Origin: JBAXQQ01 sp037131695
Lineage (GTDB): Bacteria; Armatimonadota; Hebobacteria; CAIYQO01
NCBI GenBank assembly: GCA_964638715.1
Contig: CAZWZF010000014.1
Location: 1 to 64,000, forward strand
Length of the DNA stretch: 64,000 nt
Reading direction: 5' to 3'
Every line of letters starts with the position of its first letter. Position 1 is the first letter of the stretch. Below are positions 43,900-52,621 of the stretch, piece by piece. A program made the translations under genes and the position numbers. The notes beneath the pieces were generated by a model that worked only from the letters and a program-made list of their open reading frames with translations, made no database searches and was not told where the DNA came from.

Positions 43900-45162
43900 A
43901 TGAAAGTCCTGGTTATAGGTAGTGGCGGCAGAGAGCATGCGCTGGTGTGGAAACTTGCGCAGAGCAGTCTGGTGGAACGCGTTTTTTGTGCTCCCGGCAA
44001 CGGCGGCACCAGCGATATAGCGGTGAACATAAATATTGGCGTGACAGATTTTCCGGCACTGGCAGAATTGGCTATTAAAGAAGGGATTGACCTGACTGTG
44101 GTTGGACCCGAAGTTCCCCTGGTGGAAGGTTTGGCAGATTATTTCGCGGCGCGCAACCTGCGGGTATACGGACCGCATGCCGCCGCCGCCCAACTGGAAG
44201 GCAGTAAAATATTCGCCAAGGAAGTGATGACGAAAGCCGGGGTGCCAACCGCGGGATACCACGCTTTTGACAATGCGGATATCGCTCTGGCATGGCTGGA
44301 TGAACAGCCTGCCGATAAACCGTGGGTGGTTAAAGCTGACGGAAATGCCGCCGGAAAAGGCGTGTTAATGTGCGATGACCGCGGAGAAGCTGTCGCCGCC
44401 GTGAAAAAAATTATGGTGGCACGGGAATTCGGCGATGCTGGCAACCGGGTTTGCATCGAAGAAAGATTGAGCGGTTACGAAGTATCCCTGCTGGCTATCT
44501 GCAGCGGTACCGACTGCTTGGCACTGGCACCGGCGCAAGACTATAAACGCATCGGCGAAGGCGACACCGGGCCGAATACCGGCGGTATGGGCAACTATTC
44601 CCCGGTGCCGGAGTTCTCGCCGGAATTGATAAACTTTGGCATTGATAAAGTTGTTAAACCGACTCTGGAAGCTGTTCCATTCATCGGAACCCTCTTCGTT
44701 GGTCTGATGATTACCGCGGATGGCCCGATGGTACTGGAATACAACGTGAGATTTGGCGACCCGGAGACTCAGGTAGTATTGCCGCGAATGAAGTCAGACT
44801 TGTTTGAACTGTTCATGGCGGCGGTGGACGGCAAATTAGCCGATAAAACCATCGAATGGTACGATGATAAAGCGGTGACTGTTGTACTTGCCGCCGGCGG
44901 GTATCCAGACTGTTATAAAAAAGGTGACGAAATCACTGGCATTAGCGAGGCAAACGCCATTCCCGGCGTGACAGTATTTCATGCGGGAACCGTCAATAAA
45001 GATGGCAAACTGGCGACCAATGGCGGCCGTGTATTAAACGTAACCGCCGTCGCGCCAACATTCAACCAGGCGATAGACAAGGCATACGCCGGCGTAGAGA
45101 AGATAAGCTGGAACGGCAAAACATATCGCCGCGACATCGCTGACCGGGTGCGAGAAAAGTAA
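43900..45162 (+). CDS. purD: Phosphoribosylamine-glycine ligase
   Basis: A 420-residue ATP-grasp enzyme of purine synthesis joining phosphoribosylamine and glycine. The N-terminus VLVIGSGGREHALVWKLA is diagnostic. The ATP-grasp core shows WVVKADGNAAGKGVLMC (about 145-161), then GPNTGGMGNYSPVPEFSP (about 227-244) and LEYNVRFGDPETQVVLPRM (about 283-301) with the metal ligands. Length is normal. AAGGTGG lies before the ATG. No other purine gene is near; purH or purN must lie elsewhere. Confidence 0.96.
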   Translation: MKVLVIGSGGREHALVWKLAQSSLVERVFCAPGNGGTSDIAVNINIGVTDFPALAELAIKEGIDLTVVGPEVPLVEGLADYFAARNLRVYGPHAAAAQLEGSKIFAKEVMTKAGVPTAGYHAFDNADIALAWLDEQPADKPWVVKADGNAAGKGVLMCDDRGEAVAAVKKIMVAREFGDAGNRVCIEERLSGYEVSLLAICSGTDCLALAPAQDYKRIGEGDTGPNTGGMGNYSPVPEFSPELINFGIDKVVKPTLEAVPFIGTLFVGLMITADGPMVLEYNVRFGDPETQVVLPRMKSDLFELFMAAVDGKLADKTIEWYDDKAVTVVLAAGGYPDCYKKGDEITGISEANAIPGVTVFHAGTVNKDGKLATNGGRVLNVTAVAPTFNQAIDKAYAGVEKISWNGKTYRRDIADRVREK

Positions 45163-45164
45163 TT

Positions 45165-45324
45165 TTTTGACAGGATTAACATGATTGACATGATTTTTTG
45201 CTTAGCAATTTGAATGTAACTCTGTTAGTACTGTCGAAGTGACTTTTAGAGAGTCTTGTATTTAAATAAAATTAAGATCTACAATTGGCGAAGCCAAAAA
45301 ATCATGTTAATCATGTCAAAAAAA
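45165..45324. repeat. Split TGACATGATTAAC repeat, copy 4
   Basis: Left arm ttttgacaggattaacatga (45165-45185) and right arm atcatgttaatcatgtcaaa (45301-45320), about 110 bases apart. The right part ggcgaagccaaaaaatcatg is identical to that in copy 3. The 3' end of this repeat reaches the ribosome site of the next gene. Confidence 0.65.
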
Positions 45325-45339
45325 ACAGAGGTAAAAGAA

Positions 45340-46413
45340 ATGAGTAAGAAGTTACGTTATGGCATCGTGGGTGCAGGCGGTTGCGGATGCGGAAAGCATT
45401 TGACCAGTTACGCATTATATCCTGACGATGTAAAGATTGAAGCCGTGTGCGACATCGTGCCGGAAAGAGCCAAAGCCGCCGCAAAAAAATACGGCGCGTC
45501 AAAGGTATATACCGACTATGTTGAGATGTTTAAAGAAGTTAAATTAGACATCGTTTCCGTCGCCACTCCGAACTGTTTTCACGCTCCAGTCGCCATTGCG
45601 GCACTGCAGGCAGGCATAAATGTGCATAGCGAAAAACCTATTGCGCTGAATGCCGTCGAAGCCCAGGCGATGACCGATGCCAAAAACGCCAGCGGCAAAA
45701 AACTGATGGTTGGCCTTAACAACCGCTACACCGAAATGTCATTGTGGATGAAAAAATATATCGACGAAGGCCATCTTGGCGAGATTTATCTGGCTCGCTG
45801 CGGTTGGCGTCGTCAGCGCGGAATCCCCGGTCGCGGTAGCTGGTTCACCCAGAAAGCAATGTCCGGCGGCGGCCCGATGATTGACCTCGGCGTGCATTTC
45901 TTTGACCTTACCATGTTCCTGATGGGTTACCCGGCACCGGCATCAATATCCGCCAGCATGTTCGCAAAGTTCATCAATGTAGAGCCAACCGTGAAAGGTG
46001 AACTGGTAAAGGGAACCACCAACACCGGCGTTGAAGGTGGCATCTGCGACGTTGAAGACCTGGCAACCGGCTACCTTAAAACAAAATCCGGCGCCGGCAT
46101 CAACTTTGAGTTTAGCTGGGCATCCAATATCGAGAATGAATTCAATTACCTTGAACTGCTGGGTACCAAAGGCGGAATCATGATGAACGAAAAAGGTTTC
46201 AAGGTCATCAGCGAAGCCAGCGGCGCAGTACTGGTCAGCAGCCCGCAGGTGCATAACACTACTGGCTGGGGTGAGAATGAAACCAAGCATTTTATCGATT
46301 GTGTGAAGAACGACAAAGAACCAATGTCGCCACCAGAGCAGGCAGTAACCATGATGCGCATCATCGACGCGGCTTACGCCTCAGCAGCATCTGGCAAAGA
46401 AGTAAAACTTTAG
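45340..46413 (+). CDS. Gfo/Idh/MocA-family oxidoreductase
   Basis: A 357-residue NAD(P)-dependent sugar dehydrogenase. The Rossmann fold starts GIVGAGGCGCGKHLTSYAL (G-x-G-x-x-G-like), with VSVATPNCFH and HSEKPIALN (the E-K-P motif) and the C-terminal GGGPMIDLGVHFFDLTMFL (catalytic His near 185). Family length is normal. The frame is open 84 bases further upstream through a spacer repeat, but ATG 45340 has CAGAGG upstream and begins the conserved fold. Likely acts on a sugar or inositol in the neighbouring glycan pathways; the substrate is unknown. Confidence 0.9.
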   Translation: MSKKLRYGIVGAGGCGCGKHLTSYALYPDDVKIEAVCDIVPERAKAAAKKYGASKVYTDYVEMFKEVKLDIVSVATPNCFHAPVAIAALQAGINVHSEKPIALNAVEAQAMTDAKNASGKKLMVGLNNRYTEMSLWMKKYIDEGHLGEIYLARCGWRRQRGIPGRGSWFTQKAMSGGGPMIDLGVHFFDLTMFLMGYPAPASISASMFAKFINVEPTVKGELVKGTTNTGVEGGICDVEDLATGYLKTKSGAGINFEFSWASNIENEFNYLELLGTKGGIMMNEKGFKVISEASGAVLVSSPQVHNTTGWGENETKHFIDCVKNDKEPMSPPEQAVTMMRIIDAAYASAASGKEVKL

Positions 46414-46414
46414 T

Positions 46415-46600
46415 CAGTTGACAGTGGATAATTGACAGTTGACAATTATTTTATTGGTTACACAGAGATTCACTGAGGAGACACAGAGACGCACGGAGAT
46501 TTATTATATAATACAAAACGTGGTAATCATTTATGATTACCACGTTTTGTATTAGCCTCTGTGAAACTCTGTGTCTCCTCTGTGAATCTCTGTGTAACTT
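46415..46600. repeat. Composite hairpin: heptamers, CACAGAG arms, perfect 21-base stem
   Basis: After a short heptamer stretch (gttgacagtggataattgac), the outer arms ttacacagagattcactgag (46458 on) and the matching ctctgtgaatctctgtgtaa (46579-46598) enclose a central hairpin. In that hairpin aatacaaaacgtggtaatca plus t (46510-46530) pairs without mismatch with atgattaccacgttttgtat plus t (46533-46553), with a 2-base loop. It follows a plus-strand stop and would act as a very strong terminator. Confidence 0.8.
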
Positions 46601-46614
46601 CCCGTCTCCCATTC

Positions 46615-46734
46615 CTACTTCGACATTTTCACCAATACCACAGTTGCGACTACAGTATCAGATGACGGGGTTGCAATGCCGTGATTGACATCCACAGACA
46701 AAGACCGGCAAAGGGGATAGTTCGCATCATTATA
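46615..46734 (-). pseudogene. Possible 3' remnant of a lost gene
   Basis: A minus-strand frame of 39 codons ends in a stop at 46615 and reads ...DVNHGIATPSSDTVVATVVL then VKMSK. It is closed upstream by TGA and has no start. The even residue mix looks like real protein, but I cannot identify the parent. This could be chance; a protein search of this fragment would decide. Confidence 0.25.
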
Positions 46735-46979
46735 TCAAGCAAGGAATGCTCCTTCTACGCAAAAACACCACATCATTCTATCAATTTTTCATTGGAAAGT
46801 TTCATGTTGAAGAATTTTAATAAAGCAAAAACACTAAAACACAACTTGTATCATGAACAGCATCTGCTTGCTAAAAAGTTTTATATTTTTATGAATAATG
46901 GTAAAATACCATCATAAATTAGTTTGGTCATTTAAAACTTTTAATAACTCTATTTCATAGTATCAATAGGAACAATTAT

Positions 46980-47366
46980 ATGATTTTTGATAATATCTTA
47001 AACTTTTCAATAACAGTTATATTTTTAGTTCTCATGGTGCAATATACCGCCAGATTTTTTCATGTTTACAAGTTAGGTGAAAAATCGTTTACAGCTGGTC
47101 TTTTAATTTTCCCATTAATAACTATTTATTATGATGATATCGAAGAAGTTAAGTCGTTTGGAATAACAGATTTTAACATCTTCGGTGGCAATATAAACTT
47201 TTTTTCTACAAATTATTATCAAAACAAAATATGGGGACGCAAAGTTGTAATTACAAAAAAACATGGGAGATTTTTTAAATACCTTGTCATCACCCCGGAT
47301 GAACCGAAAAAGTTCATTGAAGAGATAAATGAACGGATAGAGAAAGCTAAGGGTGAAATATGTTAA
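46980..47366 (+). CDS. Small membrane protein with PH-like domain
   Basis: A 128-residue protein: two hydrophobic segments (about 8-27 and 40-52), then a basic beta-rich part (ITDFNIFGGNINFF, RKVVITKKHGRFFKYLVITP) ending in an acidic helix (PKKFIEEINERIEKAKGE). The second half resembles bacterial PH-like domains that follow membrane helices. Function unknown. AGGAA lies seven bases before the ATG. The gene is AT-rich compared with most of the window and is convergent with a frameshifted gene across a hairpin. Confidence 0.65.
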   Translation: MIFDNILNFSITVIFLVLMVQYTARFFHVYKLGEKSFTAGLLIFPLITIYYDDIEEVKSFGITDFNIFGGNINFFSTNYYQNKIWGRKVVITKKHGRFFKYLVITPDEPKKFIEEINERIEKAKGEIC

Positions 47367-47399
47367 AATCAGGAAGAAATTACAAGGTAAGAATATATT

Positions 47400-47443
47400 A
47401 AATCGAGTAGGCGGAGTCGTTACCTTCCCCGCCTACTCGATTT
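47400..47443. terminator. Perfect 15-base hairpin between convergent genes
   Basis: aaatcgagtaggcgg (47400-47414) pairs with ccgcctactcgattt (47429-47443) around agtcgttaccttcc. It lies between the PH-like gene stop and the 3' end of the frameshifted gene, so it can act for both strands. Confidence 0.75.
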
Positions 47444-47463
47444 GTGAAATAAAAGAGGATTTA

Positions 47464-47887
47464 CTAAACTTCAGGCTTATATGCAACAACTCTTTTACAC
47501 ACATAAAACTTGGTATTAATAGTTTCGCATATTGTTAATTCGTACCAATTAAACCATAAAAATTTCTTTTCTTCAGCATAAATGTGATCCCATGGGATAA
47601 ACAAGGGGGCATGGCCAATCATACGAGTAAACAGTTGCATAGCTACCGCATAAATGCCATCATTGTTAGCAACAATGGTAATGCAGCGATAATAATAACA
47701 TAGCCCAAAAGTTCTCAACATCGCGCTTTGGAAATAGAACGTTTCACCAGTGAATTTTTGTACTGTAATAATATGCCAAACTACGCCAACCTATCCATGA
47801 AAAAAGGTAGCATGCAAAGCACCACACAACTATAACAGATAGCGTGAATATCGCCCAAAAAGGTATACCGTAAATTGGTGGTGCCAT
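47464..47887 (-). pseudogene. Membrane protein gene broken by a one-base frameshift
   Basis: From ATG 47887 (AGAGGAT eight bases upstream) the frame gives a membrane helix (IYGIPFWAIFTLSVIVVWC, YLFSWIGWRSLAYYY) and then hits TGA at about codon 49. Dropping one base from the T5 run at 47755-47759 joins it to the open frame FTGETFYFQSAMLRTFGL, and on to ...NDGIYAVAMQLF, MIGHAPLFIPWDHIYAEEKK, ending at 47464. The joined protein has about 140 residues and matches small membrane proteins with an F-R-I-G-H-P-P-L-F-I-P-W pattern that I know from many bacterial genomes. The sequence shows a break; whether it is real, a strain polymorphism or a sequencing slip cannot be told. Confidence 0.75.
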
Positions 47888-48016
47888 TAAAAAAATCCTC
47901 TTATACAACTATTATACAATTATTTGATATTCTGGAGAATGGATGTAAGGGAAGTTTTATATATTTATAAATAATGGTAAAATAAGTTGCCGACTCTATT
48001 TGAAGGATAAAATAGC

Positions 48017-49096
48017 ATGTCACTTCGGAAAAAGATAATAATTTTATTTTCAGCATTAGTCCTCTCGATTTTAGTAGGATATGTCATTGGTACTATTGTA
48101 ACTGATAATGGCTTAATTCATATTTATTCAAAAGAAATAACGAAAATAGATAAGTTCAATAATGCATTAATATGGCGAGTAGGAATAAATGACAATTATA
48201 GAAGAGAAGATTTTGCCATAGATTTACTTCCAGAAGCAAAGAAACAAGCCGAACAAGCGGTTGTTTATATGATAATTTTTCAAAGAGTAAAGCGAATCCA
48301 ATTCATGTTATTTCACATTGATTTATTAGCTGGTGAAAATTACGCATGGGTTCAAGATAATGGATGCTGGAGTGTTCTTTCAGACAATAAGACATTTCCC
48401 AACGTAATAAGAGGCTGCTCATATTATTCACAGAGAAATTATCAACCTGCCATAGACCAGTTTTCTCAGGCATTAGCAATAACTCCCAATCTTACCAAGG
48501 TTTTAACATATCGTGGAATGTCATACTCGAAATTAAATGAATATGAAAAAGCCGCTAAAGATTTTAATGCCGCAATCGAAATAAGCAATGATGACAACCC
48601 TAATGCCAGTAATGATATTTATTTTACTCATTATGTACTTGGTCATTTATATGGTTTAGCTCGTGATGATAAAAAAAGTCTTGAAAATTTTAAAAGTTAT
48701 ATTGATGGAATCCCAGATGAAACGAAAGAAAATCAAATCAATATAGCGACAGCATATAATAATGCAGCCGGCTTTATGGCATCAAGTGATGATTCGTCTC
48801 TTTGGAATGGAAAAGAGGCGCTGGAATATATAAAGAAAGCCGAATCGTTTGATGAATCTGGGATGATGGCAAGTAATATTGCAGATACCCATGCGCCAGC
48901 AGAAGCGAGAGTTGGCAATTATAAAGATGCTGTAAAATATCAAGTTAAGGCTATAACATTAAACAAAGTTAAAAGCCGGGAAGTAGATATGAAAAAGCGT
49001 CTTAACCTGTACAAAAATAGAAAACCTTACACACAAGATAAATATGACAAATTATTTATGAAGAATAATAATGTATCTCCCTCTAAATTTCTCTAA
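48017..49096 (+). CDS. Membrane-anchored TPR protein
   Basis: A 359-residue protein with one N-terminal helix (KKIIILFSALVLSILVGYVIGT, read as two parts; about 5-27) and TPR units in the second half: NVIRGCSYYSQRNYQPAIDQ plus FSQALAITPN (about 128-158), LTYRGMSYSKLNEYEKAAKD plus FNAAIEIS (about 162-190), and weaker ones near 205-230 and 285-315. It probably faces outward and binds partner proteins; the role is unknown. GAAGGAT lies nine bases before the ATG. Strong AT bias. Confidence 0.75.
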   Translation: MSLRKKIIILFSALVLSILVGYVIGTIVTDNGLIHIYSKEITKIDKFNNALIWRVGINDNYRREDFAIDLLPEAKKQAEQAVVYMIIFQRVKRIQFMLFHIDLLAGENYAWVQDNGCWSVLSDNKTFPNVIRGCSYYSQRNYQPAIDQFSQALAITPNLTKVLTYRGMSYSKLNEYEKAAKDFNAAIEISNDDNPNASNDIYFTHYVLGHLYGLARDDKKSLENFKSYIDGIPDETKENQINIATAYNNAAGFMASSDDSSLWNGKEALEYIKKAESFDESGMMASNIADTHAPAEARVGNYKDAVKYQVKAITLNKVKSREVDMKKRLNLYKNRKPYTQDKYDKLFMKNNNVSPSKFL

Positions 49097-49239
49097 TTTT
49101 CACTAAACAGCATCAACATTACCCAATTGATTAACTAAAGCCACCTGTTTTTGCAGGAAATGCCTCACTACTGTTGAAAAGTAATACCCGTTTCACAATG
49201 CTAATTAATTCAATGAAACGTTTTTGGGAGATTTGGACT

Positions 49240-52200
49240 ATGAATTGTAAGTTTAATAAACAACCGGACTGGGAGAACCCAGAGGTTTTACATCGTAATC
49301 GCCTGGCACCTGCCACTACCCTGATACCGTTTGCGGATGCTGACGCTGCATTGAATAGTGAGCGCGGTGCCAGTCCGTATTTGCGGTTGCTGAATGGCTG
49401 TTGGAAATTTTCTTATTCTACCGCGCCATTTGAAGTGCCGGAGAATTTTTACGCTGACCAGTATAATGATACCGAATGGGCTGATATGCAGGTTCCATCG
49501 GTCTGGCAATTAAACGGCTATGGCAATCCCAACTATACCAATGTTAACTTCCCCTACCCCAGCGACCCGCCATTTGTGCCGACAGAAAACCCGGTGGGCA
49601 TTTACCGCCGTACCTTCAACGTGCCAGCAGCGTGGGATGGCAAAGATTTAATCCTGCATTTTGAAGGCGTTTGCAGCGCGTTTAATGTCTGGGTGAACGG
49701 CGAATTTGTCGGGTTCAGCAAAGGCAGCCATATCCCTGCGCAATTCAACATCACCAGTGTTGCCCGCCCCGGCGAGAACAATGTCACCGTCCAGGTATTT
49801 ATGTGGTCGGACGCCAGCTATCTGGAAGACCAGGATATGTGGCGCTATAACGGCATTTTTCGCGACGTATTTTTAATTGCCCAGTCAAAGCTGCGGGTAC
49901 AGGATATTTACGCCGTCACCGAGTTTGACGATACCTATACCGACGCTATTTTGCTGTTGCGTGTAAGAGTTGAAAATAACGACGTTCCCAGCGACGGAAC
50001 CGCGAAGATTGAGCTGTTCAGCAAATGCGGATGCCCAATATGGCAGACCGAAACCACTCTGGAAGGTGCGGACGGATTGCAGGAACTGAACTTTGGCCCA
50101 ATGATTGAAAAACCTGCCAAGTGGACAGCGGAAACCCCTAATTTATATACACTGGTTATCACCATCACCAACCCCGCCGGTGAAATTGTCGAAGTCGTCA
50201 GCCAGCGCATTGGGTTCCGCCAGGTTGAATTGAAAGATAAGCAGTTCTTCGTTAACGGCGTCGCCATTAAGTTTAAAGGTGTTAATCGTCACGACTCGCA
50301 CCCGGATACCGGCTATGCCACATCTATGGAAACGATGATTAAAGATATCACCGTGATGAAACTGCATAACGTAAACAGTGTGCGCACATCACACTATACC
50401 CCGGACCCGCGTTTCCTTGACCTGTGCGATATCTACGGTTTATACATCATCGACGAAGCCGACCTGGAATGTCACGGATTTGAGCCATCGCATCGCTGGC
50501 AGACAAAGGAAAATAACTGGAACCCCACCGCCGAATTGCCGGAATGGAAAGCCGCTTTCGTCGACCGCGCCATCCGCATGGTAGAGCGCGACAAGAACCA
50601 CCCCAGCGTTGTAATGTGGTCACTGGGCAACGAATCCGGCTATGGCGAAAACCATAACGCCATGGCGGAATGGATACATGACAACGACCCAACCCGTCCT
50701 GTGCATTACGAAGGAGCCACCGGTTGGGGCAATCCGGGACGTGAAGGCACCGAAGGCTTTATCGATGTCATCAGCACTATGTACCCGACAGTTGACGTGA
50801 TTATTGAAGAGGGTCAGAAAGAAGATGACGACCGTCCGTATTTCATGTGCGAATATTCCCACGCCATGGGCCAGGGACCGGGCAATCTGCGCGAATACTG
50901 GAACGCCATTCGCAAATACCCGCGCCTGGTAGGCGGCTGCGTTTGGGAATGGACCGACCACGGCATTCGTCAATACACCGAAGATGGCGAGATGTGGTTT
51001 GCCTACGGCGGCGACTTTAAAGATTACCCGAACGACGGCAATTTTTGCATCGACGGACTGGTGTTCCCCGACCGTCAGCCGCATACCGGCCTGATTGAAC
51101 TGAAGAAAGTGCTGGAGCCGCTGGATGTCACCGCGATAGACCTGCTGGCAGGAAAATTCCAGGTGGAAAACCGCAACCACTTCACCACCCTGGGTGACCT
51201 GCATATCCATTGGGAATTGTATTGCGATGATAAAATTAAATCGCAGGGAGATATAGCGCCATTGAATACCGCACCCGGCGCGACAGAAATACTCACCATA
51301 CCATACTGCATTCCGAAAAAGATAATTGCCGGTGCTCAGTACCGGGTGAACACACAATTCAAACAGGCAAACAATACCTTGTGGGCAGCCGCCGGTTACG
51401 AAGTTGCCTTTGCGCAGTTTGAATTGCCGATTGCTGAACCCGCGAAGGTGCTAACCCTGGCAAGCATGGAGAAACTGCAGGTAATCGACTCCTGCCGCAC
51501 GCTGAAGATTTTCGGCGACGGATTCAGTGTAATTGTCGACAAGGCTCTTGGCGTAATGTCCGGCTTTGAGTTCAACGGTGCGCAGCTCATCGAGAAAGGC
51601 CCGAAATTCAACGGATGGCGCGCATACACCGACAATGACGTTCACCACGCCAACAAATGGCGCGAAGTGGGACTTAACAAATTGCAGCATCGTATTGTGA
51701 AGACTGAATTAATAAGCGTCAGCGATGCTGCCGTGAAATTTGAAGTCGAATCAGTCATTGGCGCACCCGCGAAAATGCCGGTATTCAACTGCAAATATCA
51801 ATATACAGTATACGGCAGCGGCGATGTAGTAATCGAAATGCTCACCTCGCCGCTGCGCGAATTGCCGCACCTTGCCCGCATCGGTATGCAATTATGGATG
51901 CCGGACGGATACAACAAAATGACATGGTATGGCAGAGGCCCACACGAAAGCTATCCTGACAAACACGAAAGCGCTCGAATAGGCCTGTTCAGCGGAACCG
52001 TTGATGAACAGTTCGAAAACTATGTGCGACCGCAGGAAAACGGCAATAAAATGGATGTCCGCTGGACAACTATAACCGACATCCGCGGCTTTGGCCTGAT
52101 GGCAATGGGCATGCCAACCATGAATGTCAGCGCGCATCATTATTCAACCGAAGACTTGGACGCCGCTCAGCATACCTATGACCTGAAAAAACGTCCAAAT

Positions 52201-52377
52201 ACCATCCTCAACCTGGATTACCGGCAAGGCGGCATCGGCAGCAATAGCTGCGGACCCGGCGTATTGCCCCAGTACGAATTAAAAGCGGAAGTCACCACAT
52301 TTAAAGTCCGTCTGCGCCCATTCAGCATAGACCTGATGCCGGCAATGGATATCTATAGGATGAAGATGGAAGAGTGA
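49240..52377 (+). CDS. lacZ: GH2 beta-galactosidase, LacZ type
   Basis: A 1045-residue GH2 enzyme cleaving terminal beta-galactosides. Domain order is normal: sugar-binding jelly roll (MQVPSVWQLNGYGNPNYTNV, about 75-95), Ig-like domain, TIM barrel, and C-terminal beta-galactosidase small-chain domain (GVMSGFEFNGAQL; WYGRGPHESYPD). The acid/base Glu is in VMWSLGNESGYG (about 465) and the nucleophile Glu in FMCEYSHAMGQG (about 538). The frame is open 22 codons further upstream, but ATG 49240 with GGGAG nine bases before it gives the usual LacZ start. No signal peptide, so probably cytosolic. Confidence 0.95.
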   Translation: MNCKFNKQPDWENPEVLHRNRLAPATTLIPFADADAALNSERGASPYLRLLNGCWKFSYSTAPFEVPENFYADQYNDTEWADMQVPSVWQLNGYGNPNYTNVNFPYPSDPPFVPTENPVGIYRRTFNVPAAWDGKDLILHFEGVCSAFNVWVNGEFVGFSKGSHIPAQFNITSVARPGENNVTVQVFMWSDASYLEDQDMWRYNGIFRDVFLIAQSKLRVQDIYAVTEFDDTYTDAILLLRVRVENNDVPSDGTAKIELFSKCGCPIWQTETTLEGADGLQELNFGPMIEKPAKWTAETPNLYTLVITITNPAGEIVEVVSQRIGFRQVELKDKQFFVNGVAIKFKGVNRHDSHPDTGYATSMETMIKDITVMKLHNVNSVRTSHYTPDPRFLDLCDIYGLYIIDEADLECHGFEPSHRWQTKENNWNPTAELPEWKAAFVDRAIRMVERDKNHPSVVMWSLGNESGYGENHNAMAEWIHDNDPTRPVHYEGATGWGNPGREGTEGFIDVISTMYPTVDVIIEEGQKEDDDRPYFMCEYSHAMGQGPGNLREYWNAIRKYPRLVGGCVWEWTDHGIRQYTEDGEMWFAYGGDFKDYPNDGNFCIDGLVFPDRQPHTGLIELKKVLEPLDVTAIDLLAGKFQVENRNHFTTLGDLHIHWELYCDDKIKSQGDIAPLNTAPGATEILTIPYCIPKKIIAGAQYRVNTQFKQANNTLWAAAGYEVAFAQFELPIAEPAKVLTLASMEKLQVIDSCRTLKIFGDGFSVIVDKALGVMSGFEFNGAQLIEKGPKFNGWRAYTDNDVHHANKWREVGLNKLQHRIVKTELISVSDAAVKFEVESVIGAPAKMPVFNCKYQYTVYGSGDVVIEMLTSPLRELPHLARIGMQLWMPDGYNKMTWYGRGPHESYPDKHESARIGLFSGTVDEQFENYVRPQENGNKMDVRWTTITDIRGFGLMAMGMPTMNVSAHHYSTEDLDAAQHTYDLKKRPNTILNLDYRQGGIGSNSCGPGVLPQYELKAEVTTFKVRLRPFSIDLMPAMDIYRMKMEE

Positions 52378-52453
52378 GGAGAGAAGAGTGAGGAGTGAAG
52401 AGTGAGGAATGGAAGAACGGAAACGTGGCGTCACCGTCTCGGTGACGAGTGAA

Positions 52454-52600
52454 CTCCCCTCCTTCGGAGGGGTCGGGGGAGGTCGTGACGAAGTGAGTAT
52501 AGAAATTGAGAATTTTCGACATTTTCCATTTTTAATTTCTAATTTTTAATTTAATATCCCTCCATGGAACTCTGTGTCTCCTCAGTATATCTTTGAGTAA
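52454..52600. repeat. Spacer with G/C hairpin, TTTAATTT units and CACAGAG arm
   Basis: ctcccctccttcggaggggt (about 52454-52473) is a strong hairpin; tttttaatttctaattttta follows at 52530, and ctctgtgtctcctcagtata (about 52570) matches one arm of the CACAGAG family. It fills the spacer between lacZ and the rhamnosidase. Confidence 0.6.
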
Positions 52601-52621
52601 TAAATTTAAGGGGTTGCAATA

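Larger units (their letters stand above)
46414..46979. other. Repeat-rich spacer of about 570 bases
   Basis: Holds a short heptamer array, the composite hairpin at 46458-46600, a possible reversed gene remnant (46615-46734), and AT-rich sequence before the PH-like gene. An ORF at 46681-46917 (plus strand) lacks a ribosome site and overlaps the remnant; I do not call it a gene. Confidence 0.5.

Noticed and set aside
46681..46917. 78-codon plus-strand ORF in the repeat-rich spacer
   Set aside because: No ribosome site, no hydrophobic or conserved pattern, and it overlaps a likelier reversed remnant.
50620..51357. 245-codon minus-strand ORF within lacZ
   Set aside because: Antisense to the catalytic region of a well-marked GH2 enzyme; no start signal.
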